This document shows positions 46,001 through 55,681 of a DNA stretch of 64,000 nucleotides, one piece after another (position 1 is the first letter of the stretch; every line of letters starts with the position of its first letter). The DNA is taken from assembly GCF_932526225.1 (NCBI RefSeq), contig NC_064035.1, forward strand, positions 4,835,501 through 4,899,500. Direction: 5' to 3'. The translations under genes were made by a program, and so were the position numbers. Source of the stretch: Nematostella vectensis (taxonomy: Eukaryota; Cnidaria; Anthozoa; Actiniaria; Edwardsiidae). Below the pieces are notes generated by a model, which was not told where the DNA came from, did no database searches, and saw nothing but the letters and a program-made list of their open reading frames with translations.

Positions 46001-47939
46001 CTTTCAGTTGAACATTGCTTATAACCAGATCTTCCCAGTAGCCCAGTTGAGGTGTGTATGACGGGTATACAATGGTAGAATTGCTTAGAAGATGACCGTT
46101 TTTCCTCCAGATAAACTTCTCTGCCGGGCCATTAAGGATAACGCTACAGTTAAGGGTGATATTATTGCCTGGCCATACACCTTGCGTGTGGGATCGTGTA
46201 CTCAACTTACAAACCAGTGCTTGACCCTGTACGACTAAAAAGATAATTACGCAAGCGAGGTTATAGTGTGACATAACATCGCGTCGTGCTTTTTAAAAGG
46301 AGAAAGCACTTCTAGGTTGCATTTGCTAAAAGTGGAAACTCATTATTATATGAGAGTGAAAGTCTGACCGCGCAGGGTCTTAACAAGAAAAAATAAACGT
46401 CTATATGCCAACTCCAAATAATTAAAAACTCACTCACTTTGCGCTCGGTAGCATTGACAAAACATATATCAAGTATATGAAGTATTGTCCAATCAGATGA
46501 CTTTTAATATCTTACCACGCCATCAGCGCATAGGAGGTCATTCTGCCATTCTGTGGATCGTTTCAATTTTCGGCTCTCATTACTTTAGTCTTTCATGTTT
46601 CATTCAAAAAGATATCGATTAAAGTACTCCTACTGTGTTAAACGATGCCAAACCATAATTATGACCCTATTAACAATTAAACCTTTAAATATATTAAGTT
46701 AGCTTTGTAAAACCTCCGTTTATTTGAAAAAGAGATGATCCAGACGTTTTTAGTGAGAGTCTATGGGCAATTCTTATTTCGGAAGCAACCCAAATAAATT
46801 ATTTGCATATGGCTAATTAGCTTGGCGATTTGAACACCATTCAAGAGAAACCCCTTATAGTGTCATTCAGGTGTTCACCTGTTATGGAGATAAGGCGAAT
46901 AAATATAAGACTCTATTTAACAGCACTAGGTTCGCCTTTGTATTGTTATGAACATTAGTGATTGTATATATCTTTTACAATATCATTGTATGGCTTGCAC
47001 TCGCATGGATAAAAAACAATTAATTTTTATTCACCGTCGATTTTGTGTTATCTAAATTGTTTCCCGTTGGTTTACCGGTTAGGTTGGTATATTTGATACG
47101 CTTTTTTATCAATAAACATAATGCCTAATCCGTATTTGAATTTGTGAACATGTAGCCCAGCCGACTAGACCTTGGGGTGAAGGCAGCGAAGCGGAGGACA
47201 GAAACAGTATTTATTTCCCTTACTCGCCTACCATAGAGGATTATTATAACATCGATTAGCTATTCAGATAAGCATGAAAATGATTTTTTTTTTTAAATTC
47301 ATAACTCTAGAATAAGATACAGTTTTTAAATAGCATCCGATTTTGAATAACCTATGAATTATAGACCTAAACACCTAGTCAAATATAGCTATTAATTTTC
47401 AGAAAGATGATAAAATGTGACAAACGCTAATGAAGATTTCTCGTTTGGTGTAAACGACTCCTTTAGTTCAATCCTCTTACTTCCTCATTAGCATTAGATA
47501 AGCAGAGAAACCCGACGAGTAAGCTCGAAATGAAAGCTAAGGTAGGGTGGGCGGTGGCGGTGACTGTTAAGTGATTATTCAATGCCAATAGAGCCGTAGG
47601 AGGAATCATGAATATTCAATAAGTTTGAGTAGTACTTTACATTCCAAGTCAATAATATCTCCACCCCCAATTCGCCTACACTACCTTAAGTTTCTACAAT
47701 ACTCCCGATTTTTCCCCAAAACCAATATTGTTCACAGAGATTTAAAAACTTTTAAGCGGAAAGCATCGTTGTTTCATTAATGAACGGTGCAAAATGAACA
47801 AGTAAAAAACTTAATGAACAGGGCTTGAACGTGTGACTTTAAAATTGCTTGGTATCTCATTATAATCATTTGCCTAACCAAACAGTTTCTTAAAAATAGT
47901 CCTACCTTGTACAACTAACGCGACCAATAGTAATACCAT
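40007..47939 (-). CDS. Ig-TM-TIR receptor 2 (IL-1R-like)
   Basis: Preferred model, seven exons: 47939-47906 (signal start MVLLLVALVVQ), 46234-45926, 43596-43330, 42807-42490, 42001-41690, 41311-41156 and 40497-40007; 1887 bp, 628 residues, every junction phase 1. Four Ig-type domains (for example DEGSYSCTAI, SDQGMYYCRANNTVG, KDSGNYTCELQ, QDFGCYKCTV) are encoded one per exon. A transmembrane helix (WFWHTAILITLVCVVACTVA) and basic KSRRKRS follow, then a TIR domain with YDVFITFSNKD, BB loop RDFEPGRTI and SENYMSSEFCRCEL. The C-terminal box-3 FW of many TIRs is HW here. A simpler alternative starts at an ATG at 46274 within an extended exon (1893 bp, 630 residues), also in frame. Unlike receptor 1 it has no GCC2/GCC3 module. 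Expected to be a plasma-membrane MyD88-type signalling receptor; ligand unknown. Confidence 0.9.
40588..40782. mobile_element. Long-palindrome MITE / foldback
   Basis: The left arm includes aaaaactggta, gcgactctgccaaat and tctttaataagacttcttca-gggcagactga. The right arm (40708-40780) is its near-perfect complement. Arms are ~75-80 bp around a ~35 bp loop. It lies just upstream of the TIR exon of receptor 2, inside its last intron. Confidence 0.8.
42296..42475. repeat. ~32-bp tandem repeat in TIR receptor 2 intron
   Basis: Five or six units of cagtgttgttcagtcagatg + acccgcacacat. It ends a few bases before the donor of the third Ig exon (42490). Confidence 0.9.
43140..43325. repeat. Short repeat of 'gtccgaacgtggcattacct'
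   Basis: About seven degenerate ~20-bp units (catcaccttgtctgaaggtg, gtccgaacgtggctttacca and so on) running up to the donor of the second Ig exon; intronic minisatellite. Confidence 0.75.
43745..43975. repeat. Homogenised 21-bp minisatellite
   Basis: Exact copies of cataaatattgacctaccta + c, about nine in a row, preceded by two or three diverged copies. The unit length is a multiple of three, producing long repetitive open frames on both strands that are not genes. Confidence 0.97.
44095..45120. repeat. Diverged 21-bp minisatellite with 228-bp higher-order unit
   Basis: Units of cattgacctacgtaccataa + a. A larger block (landmark taccttcagc(a/t)ctgacc) recurs at 44323, 44551 and 44779, exactly 228 bp apart, with the same internal irregularities. 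Remnant units (cataaacattaagaacgc) continue near 45540-45690. It lies in the long intron after the first Ig exon of TIR receptor 2. Confidence 0.92.
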
Positions 47940-49520
47940 TCGGCTCGTCGGAAAGACAAGAACAAGTCTTTGTGGTAGGAAGAAAGTGCAAGCAGGAAGA
48001 AGTAGATTGGGTTCGAAAGCCTGGATCAAAAATGCGAATACAGTGACGGCTTTAACCTTTAATACCTCCTACACAAACTATGTGTAACAGGACATCTGTC
48101 TTCTCCCACAAAAGCGCTTCTTGTTTTGTACTCTGCTATAATGCCTTATCATTTTGTGACATGTTCTAACGAGACCAAGATACACACCTCTTCATAAAAA
48201 TGTTCTTTAATACTATATACATGTGATTTTTCAATATTACAAGTATCCATAAATTCTTAGCACTTTGCCTGTAATATCTCACAACACAGCACTGCAAGAG
48301 CCACTGATTATAACACCCTTGTATTGTAAGACATATATCGCTCTAAGCGCTACCACTATTCATGGGTGTTTATCTTTCGCGTTTATTGCAAAGCTCGAGT
48401 CCCATTAATTAATAAGTCAAAACTTTTTCTCTTTAGCTTTGAAATACATAAGGAAATCCTAATTTGCTTTGATAATTGGCGTCAAAATGACGCCGCAGCA
48501 CCAGGCGAGCATCGGTTGAGGTGGGCACGGCAAGCACGCATCACCCTCGCCTACACCCAGCGTAGACATGCTGCTCCTCTTTCGTATATTTTATGATTTG
48601 TACTTTTTTAATCGCTAAGTCAGGGCGTAGGAGTGATGAGTGGTGTGGTTGCAGGGGGGGGGGGCACGTTTTCACTACGACCCTTCCTATAGCTAGCACC
48701 TCTTCATCACCGCTAGCACTTCATCACCGTTTCAAACGATTGCCTTCAGATTGCATACATTTGCCCTTTATACACGGATATAAAAACTTTTCCTAAGATT
48801 TTTACCCACCCAAAGGGGTGAGGGCAGCTATAAAATAAATGGTGAAATACTACTGCCGACACACTCGTATAGCTTGAAACTATCCACAATTTTAAAGCCT
48901 ACAATAAATAGCGAGCGTTCATTCTCTCTGACATTTTAAGACCGCAACAGGGGGAGCTTAACCACTTACGCTTATTTTAAATCATCACATTCATCAATTT
49001 CTATCGGTCACACGCTTAAAAGGGTCGACTTTATAGGCCGTCGCACTCCAATAAGCGATCTATAACAATTTCTGTCGTGGGAGATGTTACTAGGTCATAT
49101 CAATAAAGTTTGACACTAAGGACGGCTGTGGACGAGACTTATGGCGTTGAGCCCTTGATATAATGATTAGGATCCATGTAGTTAAGGGCATGCTCGAGGA
49201 TCCAGCGTACTTTGCGGGCGCTCCCAAAGGTCACGCAAGGGATAGCAATATACGATCAACCCCTTCTATTTTATGTAGTAGCCCGGGGAAGGGGATGGGT
49301 GACGAGGTTGAACAAGCCGTTATAACGTAAGGTCCGCATCAGAGGATTAAAAGGGCTATGACAATCGATAATCGAGCATTTTGGTGCATTGGACCAATCT
49401 TTTTTTTTTAACTTGTGTATGTGATTTTCTTGGGGACTTTTTTCTTCCCTAACGTAGACAACATAGTTTGACAATCACTTGATTGTTAATTCGCTTATTT
49501 TTGCGAAATATTCTATTGCC
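46275..49520. other. Intron and 5' flank of TIR receptor 2; otherwise no gene recognised
   Basis: Apart from the small signal-peptide exon at 47906-47939, this A/T-rich stretch has only a G run at 48653-48664 and scattered short open frames with no family resemblance or splice support. Confidence 0.55.
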
Positions 49521-49524
49521 AAAT

Positions 49525-49730
49525 TTATGATAAGGGAGCTATTATTTATTATTGGGTGGGAGGGGGGGCAAATATGTAGGGGGGCTACATTTGGGCTGTC
49601 ATTAAAGGGGGGGGGGGGGGGAGTTCACATTTTTTTGGGCGCCAAGCAAGAGCGTCATTGCTTAAATGAAAATATTATTCAGTCCACAATGTTTCCCTCT
49701 ATTGTATATCTAGTTCCATATTGTTCAGGT
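49525..49730 (+). repeat. Dispersed repeat family A, copy 2
   Basis: Parallels the copy at 14461: 'gggagctattatttattattgggtggga' edge, poly-G, ttttttgggcgccaagcaag, then attcagtccacaatgtttcc and tatctagttccatattg. A third, partial copy with poly-G and 'gcaaatatgt' is at 50060-50170. Confidence 0.75.
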
Positions 49731-50231
49731 ACAAATCTTGTCTTTATATAAATATCTTTTCAGAGTCCCTCTCATGGTTGATCATGGTTAATCAGTTGAA
49801 CAAGACGAATATTTTAAAATGTTGCGAAACCTAGACTTAAATGTCTTTGTTAACATCGTCGACGACGTAGTCGTTTTCTAGGCGACACCGATATGTTGTT
49901 TCTCTGTGCCACTCTTAAAACTAGGGAAAGTGAATATTTATACTTAAATTAAATACGACAAAATTGACATGCTAGCTGATCTTTATTTTAGTAAGGGTTA
50001 TATTCAGTTATATATGTTGTATATCAAGTCTCTGTGGTTTTAAAGCGATATAATTATTGAATATAATAATGTGGTGGTGGGGGTCACGATTTTTGGGCTT
50101 GGATTTGAGGGGGGGGGGGCAAATATGTTTAGCCCAGGGTTTTGCAAAAATGCCGGCCTAACTCCCCCCTGTAATTAATGACCGCTGCCTAACAGATTTG
50201 AAACCTCGAATGACACTATAAATTATAAACT

Positions 50232-53200
50232 CTATTCTACTTTCGCGTTCGATGGTTTTGTTTTGATGTAGGCGTGGTAATAAAAATTGCCAAATAGCCC
50301 TAGCATACTCAAACCATAGAAAATCCCATAGATACAAAACCCATAATAGAGATACCCCATGGCCACGTGCACTAGCCCTATCACGAACTGAACTATTTGT
50401 AGCTCAGTCATACGGATCTTCCACGCCGGCCTCTGCTGCTGATATAGCGCGGACTGGGCGTAATAAAAGTAAAGGAAGATATGCACGAAAGAATTCAACC
50501 CAAGCATGAAGGCGATAGAGGGCCATGCGTAGAAATGGTAGCAGTAGTCGCTTAGGAGAAGAATCGTTGAGTGATGATATACCTGCAACATTTAAATGAC
50601 GAGTTCGTTAACTGACAGACGGACGGAGAAAATCACGTTGGTATAGAATAAAAGCCCACACGATGCCTATGAGAAAATAGTTCTAAATAAGTATTCTAGT
50701 GAACATGCATGCTGTCAGGGGGCTGCCCGGTGCTCCCTATTTAGGAAGAGGTCATTATATATTTATCCGGTGGGGGGGGGGGGGGGGGGGGCGGTCTGCT
50801 AAATTAAATTTGTTTCTTTTTTAAAAAATTCGACCCTCCCCCAATCTAAAGCAAAAAAAAAAAAAAAAAAATGGTGACCCTCCCCCAGAAAGGCGACCAA
50901 AAATTAAGGCCCTCCCCCAGAAAAAAGAAAGCGGTAACTTTATTGAAAGTATACTCTAGCCTTGATATGCTCTACGTACGGCACGTTCTTTCAGGAGCAC
51001 CAGTAAATGCTATATCCGTATGAGTGTAAGGCCCCGAAATGTAATAAACACCAACAAATGTAATAAACACAGAATAAAAAGACTGCCCACAAATGTAGTA
51101 AACCCACAATTGAGCACTTTTTATGGTATCGTGCTGGGCACTTTGCCAAGAAAAATATATATGCTTTATATTTCCTCGGAGGGAGCGCAGCGACCGGAGA
51201 GCAAGTGTAATCTTGGTATCGCATATGCGAACGAAGCTGATTTTTCTTGTCCACACCATAGGCTTCACAGTCGGCTGATTTGTATTTTTATCTCATGCTG
51301 ATCAGCGGTCTTTTTAGCGCATGCGCGAGTTTCATGTAGTGGATGCGATTTTTCGTGTCCACACCACAGGCTTCACAGTCGGCTGATTTGCATTTTGATT
51401 TCATGCTGATCAGCGGTCTTTTTTTTAAAACCCCTGTACTGAAAAATGTTCGTCCGTCCTCCAATCATTCACTTTCTATTAGATACTTCGAATTTAATAA
51501 CCCAATATGGCCTGAATGTCAGGGGTGTAAATAATATTGTATAGGGGGGCTGGTGACATGCTTCCCCCATGAAAAGTTTGCCATTTTCAAATATATGAAA
51601 TGCTAATTAAGCCTCAACTGCACTTACAACTTTTAGTTGACAATTTTATGTGACAATCTTTATGTGCTGGTGTAGATGGAGCAAAGTCAGCAATTTTTAT
51701 ATGGTAACTATAGTTGCTCAAAAGCTAGCAGGTTTGCTTTTTCTCGGCAATTAAAAATTGTCACACATAAAAAATTGTTAGTGTAGAATGGTGGATGTAT
51801 AACCTAAACAGAAAACAGCATCATTACCTCCTTCTCACCTAAATCTTATTTACATATCTTTTCATACCACCAATGTTATAAGTTAGTAGGGGAACTTGAA
51901 ATTGAAATTGGACTTGAATTGGAATTCATAAAATTCAGTGATGGAAGTTAATAAAACCAAAACTGCAAAAGATAAAAATAATAGAAGCCACATTTTAGGG
52001 GACAATGATTTTAAACGCCAGCCAAACAAAAGTCATGAAAGTGTAAGCAGAAGACGCATCATCACATTCATTTATCTTCTTTGGTGGGGGTTTGGGGTTC
52101 TCCCCAGAAAAAAATTGTGATTTCACACTTTTAGGAGGCTCGAAAAATTGATCAGAATACCTGTTCAAAAAATAAGGCCCTCCCCTAAACCCTGTATTAA
52201 AATTTGAGGCCCTCCCCCAAATCAAAGCTAAAAAAATCGCAACCCTCCCCCCCAAACATAGCAGCCCTCCTTCGTTAAATATTTCCCTTATAATTTCCTG
52301 CCCATATTTCTTATGGAATGATCGATAAAATATTATACTTTCATATGATATCGACTGTGCTAAACCCCCGCAGCAAATCTTGGCCGCGCGCCTGGTGAAC
52401 TCCTAAAAAACGAAATGCATTGAACAAGAATCAGGGTTTCCATAGAAGCAAGCAGTGTTGAACTTACGTGAAGGAATGAGATCTGCCTCTGACGATGTCT
52501 AAGGATCATGAATACGGTGTCAAGGAGCTCAATGTTCTTGGTAGCCCAGTACACGAGGAGAGCCTGTTTAATCGATTGATTCACCTCCATTCGGAACAGC
52601 GACTCCACTCCATTCTGCACATAGTGCTTAGCAATAATCACGAACGAGTACAAGCTCAACACACTGCACAGCAAGTTATACAGCACAAGCACCTGAAATG
52701 TCGTGTATATAATCAGCTTTATTTGAAGGTAAAGGGATATGCTACCTGTCATTTTCTTGTCCCATAGGTCCCCTAAAGGGATAACGGGGTAATGTGCGTT
52801 AAAGTTATTTAGTTACAGGGGACAGGTGCGAAGATAGGGGGGATGACGGGGGGTGGGGGCTGGGGAGGGGTTTGGGTTAATAAAGGGATAATATGCGTTA
52901 TTTAATTATAGGGGACAGGTGCGCTAATTTTATCATTGGAAAAAGGTAGACGGATAGGAGAGGACGCGGAGGAGAAAGGTGGGGCCTAAAAAGGGATATG
53001 TAGGTTAAAGTTAATTTTATCATTGGGGACAGGTAGACAGAAAGTAGGAGAGGACGCGGGGGGAGGGGGGAGGGTTTAAACTGATATGTATGTGAAAGAA
53101 GCAGGGTGACTACTATGGCGTTACTTACTCGGCGCAAATGGAGAGGCGGTACTAATCGTTTCCATAGCAGCGACACAGGGATCAACGTCAGGTAGATAAC

Positions 53201-53256
53201 GACAAGCGGTGTGGATTGCAGTGATTGGACGGCTCTTAGGAACCTCTGGTAGCGTT
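50232..53256 (-). CDS. ELOVL-family very-long-chain fatty acid elongase, 5' exon missing
   Basis: Three exons: 53256-53129, 52692-52468 and 50582-50232; 704 bp, starting in phase 1, so a short upstream exon with the ATG is not identified. The family motifs are present in order: KNIELLDTVFM, the histidine box FLHVYHH across the exon 2/3 boundary, and NSFVHIFLYFYY. The ELQIVQF stretch is equivalent to the conserved TxxQxxQF. Several hydrophobic helices span the protein, as expected for an ER membrane enzyme condensing malonyl-CoA with acyl-CoA, the first step of chain elongation. The C-terminus KTKPSNAKVE lacks a clear dilysine retrieval signal. Subfamily (saturated or polyunsaturated substrate) cannot be assigned by eye. 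Confidence 0.92.
50765..50930. repeat. Poly-G / 'cgaccctcccccaatc' dispersed repeat
   Basis: A G run of about 19 at 50773-50791, then repeated 'gaccctcccccagaaag' and a 19-A run. Related 'ggccctcccccaaatcaaagc' sequence recurs at 52170-52270. Both lie in introns of the elongase gene. Confidence 0.7.
51235..51430. repeat. Two-copy tandem duplication
   Basis: Direct repeats of ttttcttgtccacaccatag + gcttcacagtcggctgattt, about 114 bp apart (starting near 51240 and 51350), ending in 'catgctgatcagcggtcttt'. Confidence 0.85.
52790..53090. repeat. Intronic tandem repeat
   Basis: Three or four ~80-110 bp units sharing 'gttaaagttatttagttaca', 'ggggacaggt' and 'gaggacgcggggg'. They lie in the elongase intron following the 53129 donor. 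Confidence 0.7.
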
Positions 53257-53514
53257 CTTTCACAAAAAAGAGTGTTGAAGAGGGAGATAGAGGGTTGATA
53301 GTTTACCGTTAGCCTCTTCAGCAGGCATTTACGACACACCGTGAACAGGCGCATTTGTCGGGAAAGTGCTACCAATTAGAGGAGGGGGATACTATTTTTA
53401 TAGCCTCTTCCTCTGTTAACGCTATGAATATCATTATGGCCGTCTGATTTCGCTCGCTACTGGTCTGGTCACTAGACAGAGATCGACATGTGGAGCGTTT
53501 TCCCCGATATTAGC

Positions 53515-53670
53515 GCACAGGTAGCCCAAGCGTGGAGTTAGTTGGATATATATGAAGGGATTTTTATACCTGAAAACGTTAGAATCTCTTGGCTTCAATC
53601 TCTTATATATTTTTAGGTCTATAAATCCCCTTATATATCCTACTAACACAACGCTTGGGCTACCTGTGAT
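53515..53670. mobile_element. Palindromic miniature element
   Basis: The left arm gcgcacaggtagcccaagcg and the right arm acgcttgggctacctgtgat are inverted copies of at least 16 bp; inner arms (atatatgaagggatttttat / ataaatccccttatatat) are also complementary. About 150 bp in total. Confidence 0.75.
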
Positions 53671-54810
53671 TCACGTATTATAAATCCTGCAGAAAACCAG
53701 CAATTAGCATCGTTATTAGGGCGAGCATTCGAGCACATCAAAATATGCAATACAGGTAAAACGACTTCAAAAAACTGTGCAACCATTGACTCAACTGCAG
53801 ACACTTTTGCCTAAGTGGGGCCATTGATTGGGAGGGGGAAAGCCTTACATACGATGGCTTTTAATTGTATTGTAACCGTTTTCGAAAATCTTTTAGTTTA
53901 AACAACAGATCGACAACTCGAACATAGATAGCATTAAGTGATATCGGAGCATTCTCTTATATTGCTGAATTCATAAGGACCACCTTACCTATTCTAGAAG
54001 TCATGACTACCGCTTGGTATCCGCCGAGTAATCAGTAATCGTAGCAAGTCAAAGACCATAGACGGTTTGGCGACGTGTTGAGCACGTAGGACAATGACAC
54101 TCGATGGAAGCGGTTATGGTCACGAAATGGTAATGACTATGTCACACAACTCGCTAGTATCCCTCGCAGACGTTATTGACCCGTCACTCTATCTAGGCGG
54201 CGCTCGCGCCCAAGACTCCGGGGTTGAAACACTTATAGACTTTGTCCATCGACGGGATACTTAAAACTGCGTTTCGTTCTTTTGGGGGACGTTTTTGCTT
54301 CTGGGTATTTTTAGGGTAGCAGGTATTTTAGGGGTATTTATATTTGCCGACGAGAACATCCCTATCAATTGTACCCTGGTGAACCCCCGGACCGCGTATA
54401 ATAGGGTAGTATGTGAAAAATGCCATGGCCATGATATTCTCTAACGTCGCTGTAGTTATTGTGTTTATTATGCATATAGCCCATGTTAAAGTATATCCAG
54501 GGGAATATGGGTAGCCTCTAGCTTCGTCCCCTGGCTTCTATTGGCTAAGCGGCATTTTTGATTTGCCGTTCGCACGATTGCCACGAAGCCTGGCAAAATA
54601 CTGAGTCTGTCTTTTATAACGGGTAAACGATTAATAGAATATTTACTTCTACCAATCCAATAATTATATTCAAATTTGTACAGTAAAAGTCGCGATTCGT
54701 CCTAGTGTTTGCCAGCCGTCGTGAGACAGCTTAAGGCTGATTTAGACGATTTATTTTAGTCATATGCGACTTGCCCGCGACACCTGTCTACAACTCGAGT
54801 CGGGCACGCC

Positions 54811-54905
54811 CGTCCCCCCTCCCTTTTAGCAGCCAAAAATCCAGTAAATGTATGAGACATTATCTTAAATACAGGAGGAAATGCCTGGAAAGGCATGCTC
54901 GATTA
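54811..54905 (+). repeat. Dispersed repeat family C, partial copy
   Basis: Shares with 56703-56875 the run 'ttagcagccaaaaatccagt', 'aaatgtatgag' and 'gaaatgcctggaaaggc'. Confidence 0.7.
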
Positions 54906-55681
54906 CGAAAGTCGTATTATATAATTCGGGGCTAAGACATGTCGTATGCAGGTCGCATACGACTAAATCGCGCTGTCTAAATCGATTACAACAGAGGGCA
55001 GTTACAATACAAGACGCCTGGGGACGAGGCTAAAAAGGTAGCCTTCCTCCTGGCCCAGTCTGTACGGGATATGATTTTAATATAGCTCCCGAATAGTCCT
55101 CTAGAACTTAGACTTTGTTTAACTTGCTTGGCAAAATGTAGTTATAGCTTTTTATTGTAGTTTTGCCTGTTCACGCCATTGAGTGGTCCTGTTTGTCTGG
55201 GCTGTATTTTAAATACTTTAATAAAAGAACATTTATCGATGCTTTAACAAAAGTACATTTTATCGATGCTATAGACTTTAGTGGCTTACCGCAAGCCTGA
55301 TCAAATTCACCTGTAAAACAATAACATGCTACCAAACCTTCTATAGTCCAGCCCCAAAACGTCACATAACCTCTGTTGATTGAGCCTCAAAGGGCCTTTG
55401 TGTTTAGATTAGCAATTTTGGTAAAGCCCTCTGGCGCATTGGCGGTTATTCATTAGCCAATGTAAAATCTCGCTCCGTGGTGTCTGGGAGCGATGGAATG
55501 GCACCTATCGAGGCATTCGCCTTCTTTGCTCTTCCCCGAATATGCTGAGATGAACTTTTGGAAACAAACCACATTATTTAAGCGATATCGGATTGAAAAC
55601 TAAGCCAGAAGCCCTCAGCTTACTGAGTCACGCATGTAAAGAGGCCATTGACAACTAAGTCCAAGAGAGCTTTCCAAGTCG

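Larger units (their letters stand above)
53380..55680. other. Intergenic between the elongase and ZP genes
   Basis: An inverted repeat (cacaggtagcccaagcgt ... acgcttgggctacctgtg) spans 53515-53668, another miniature palindrome. A fragment of the family C repeat lies at 54811-54905. The missing first elongase exon may be here but was not identified. Confidence 0.5.
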
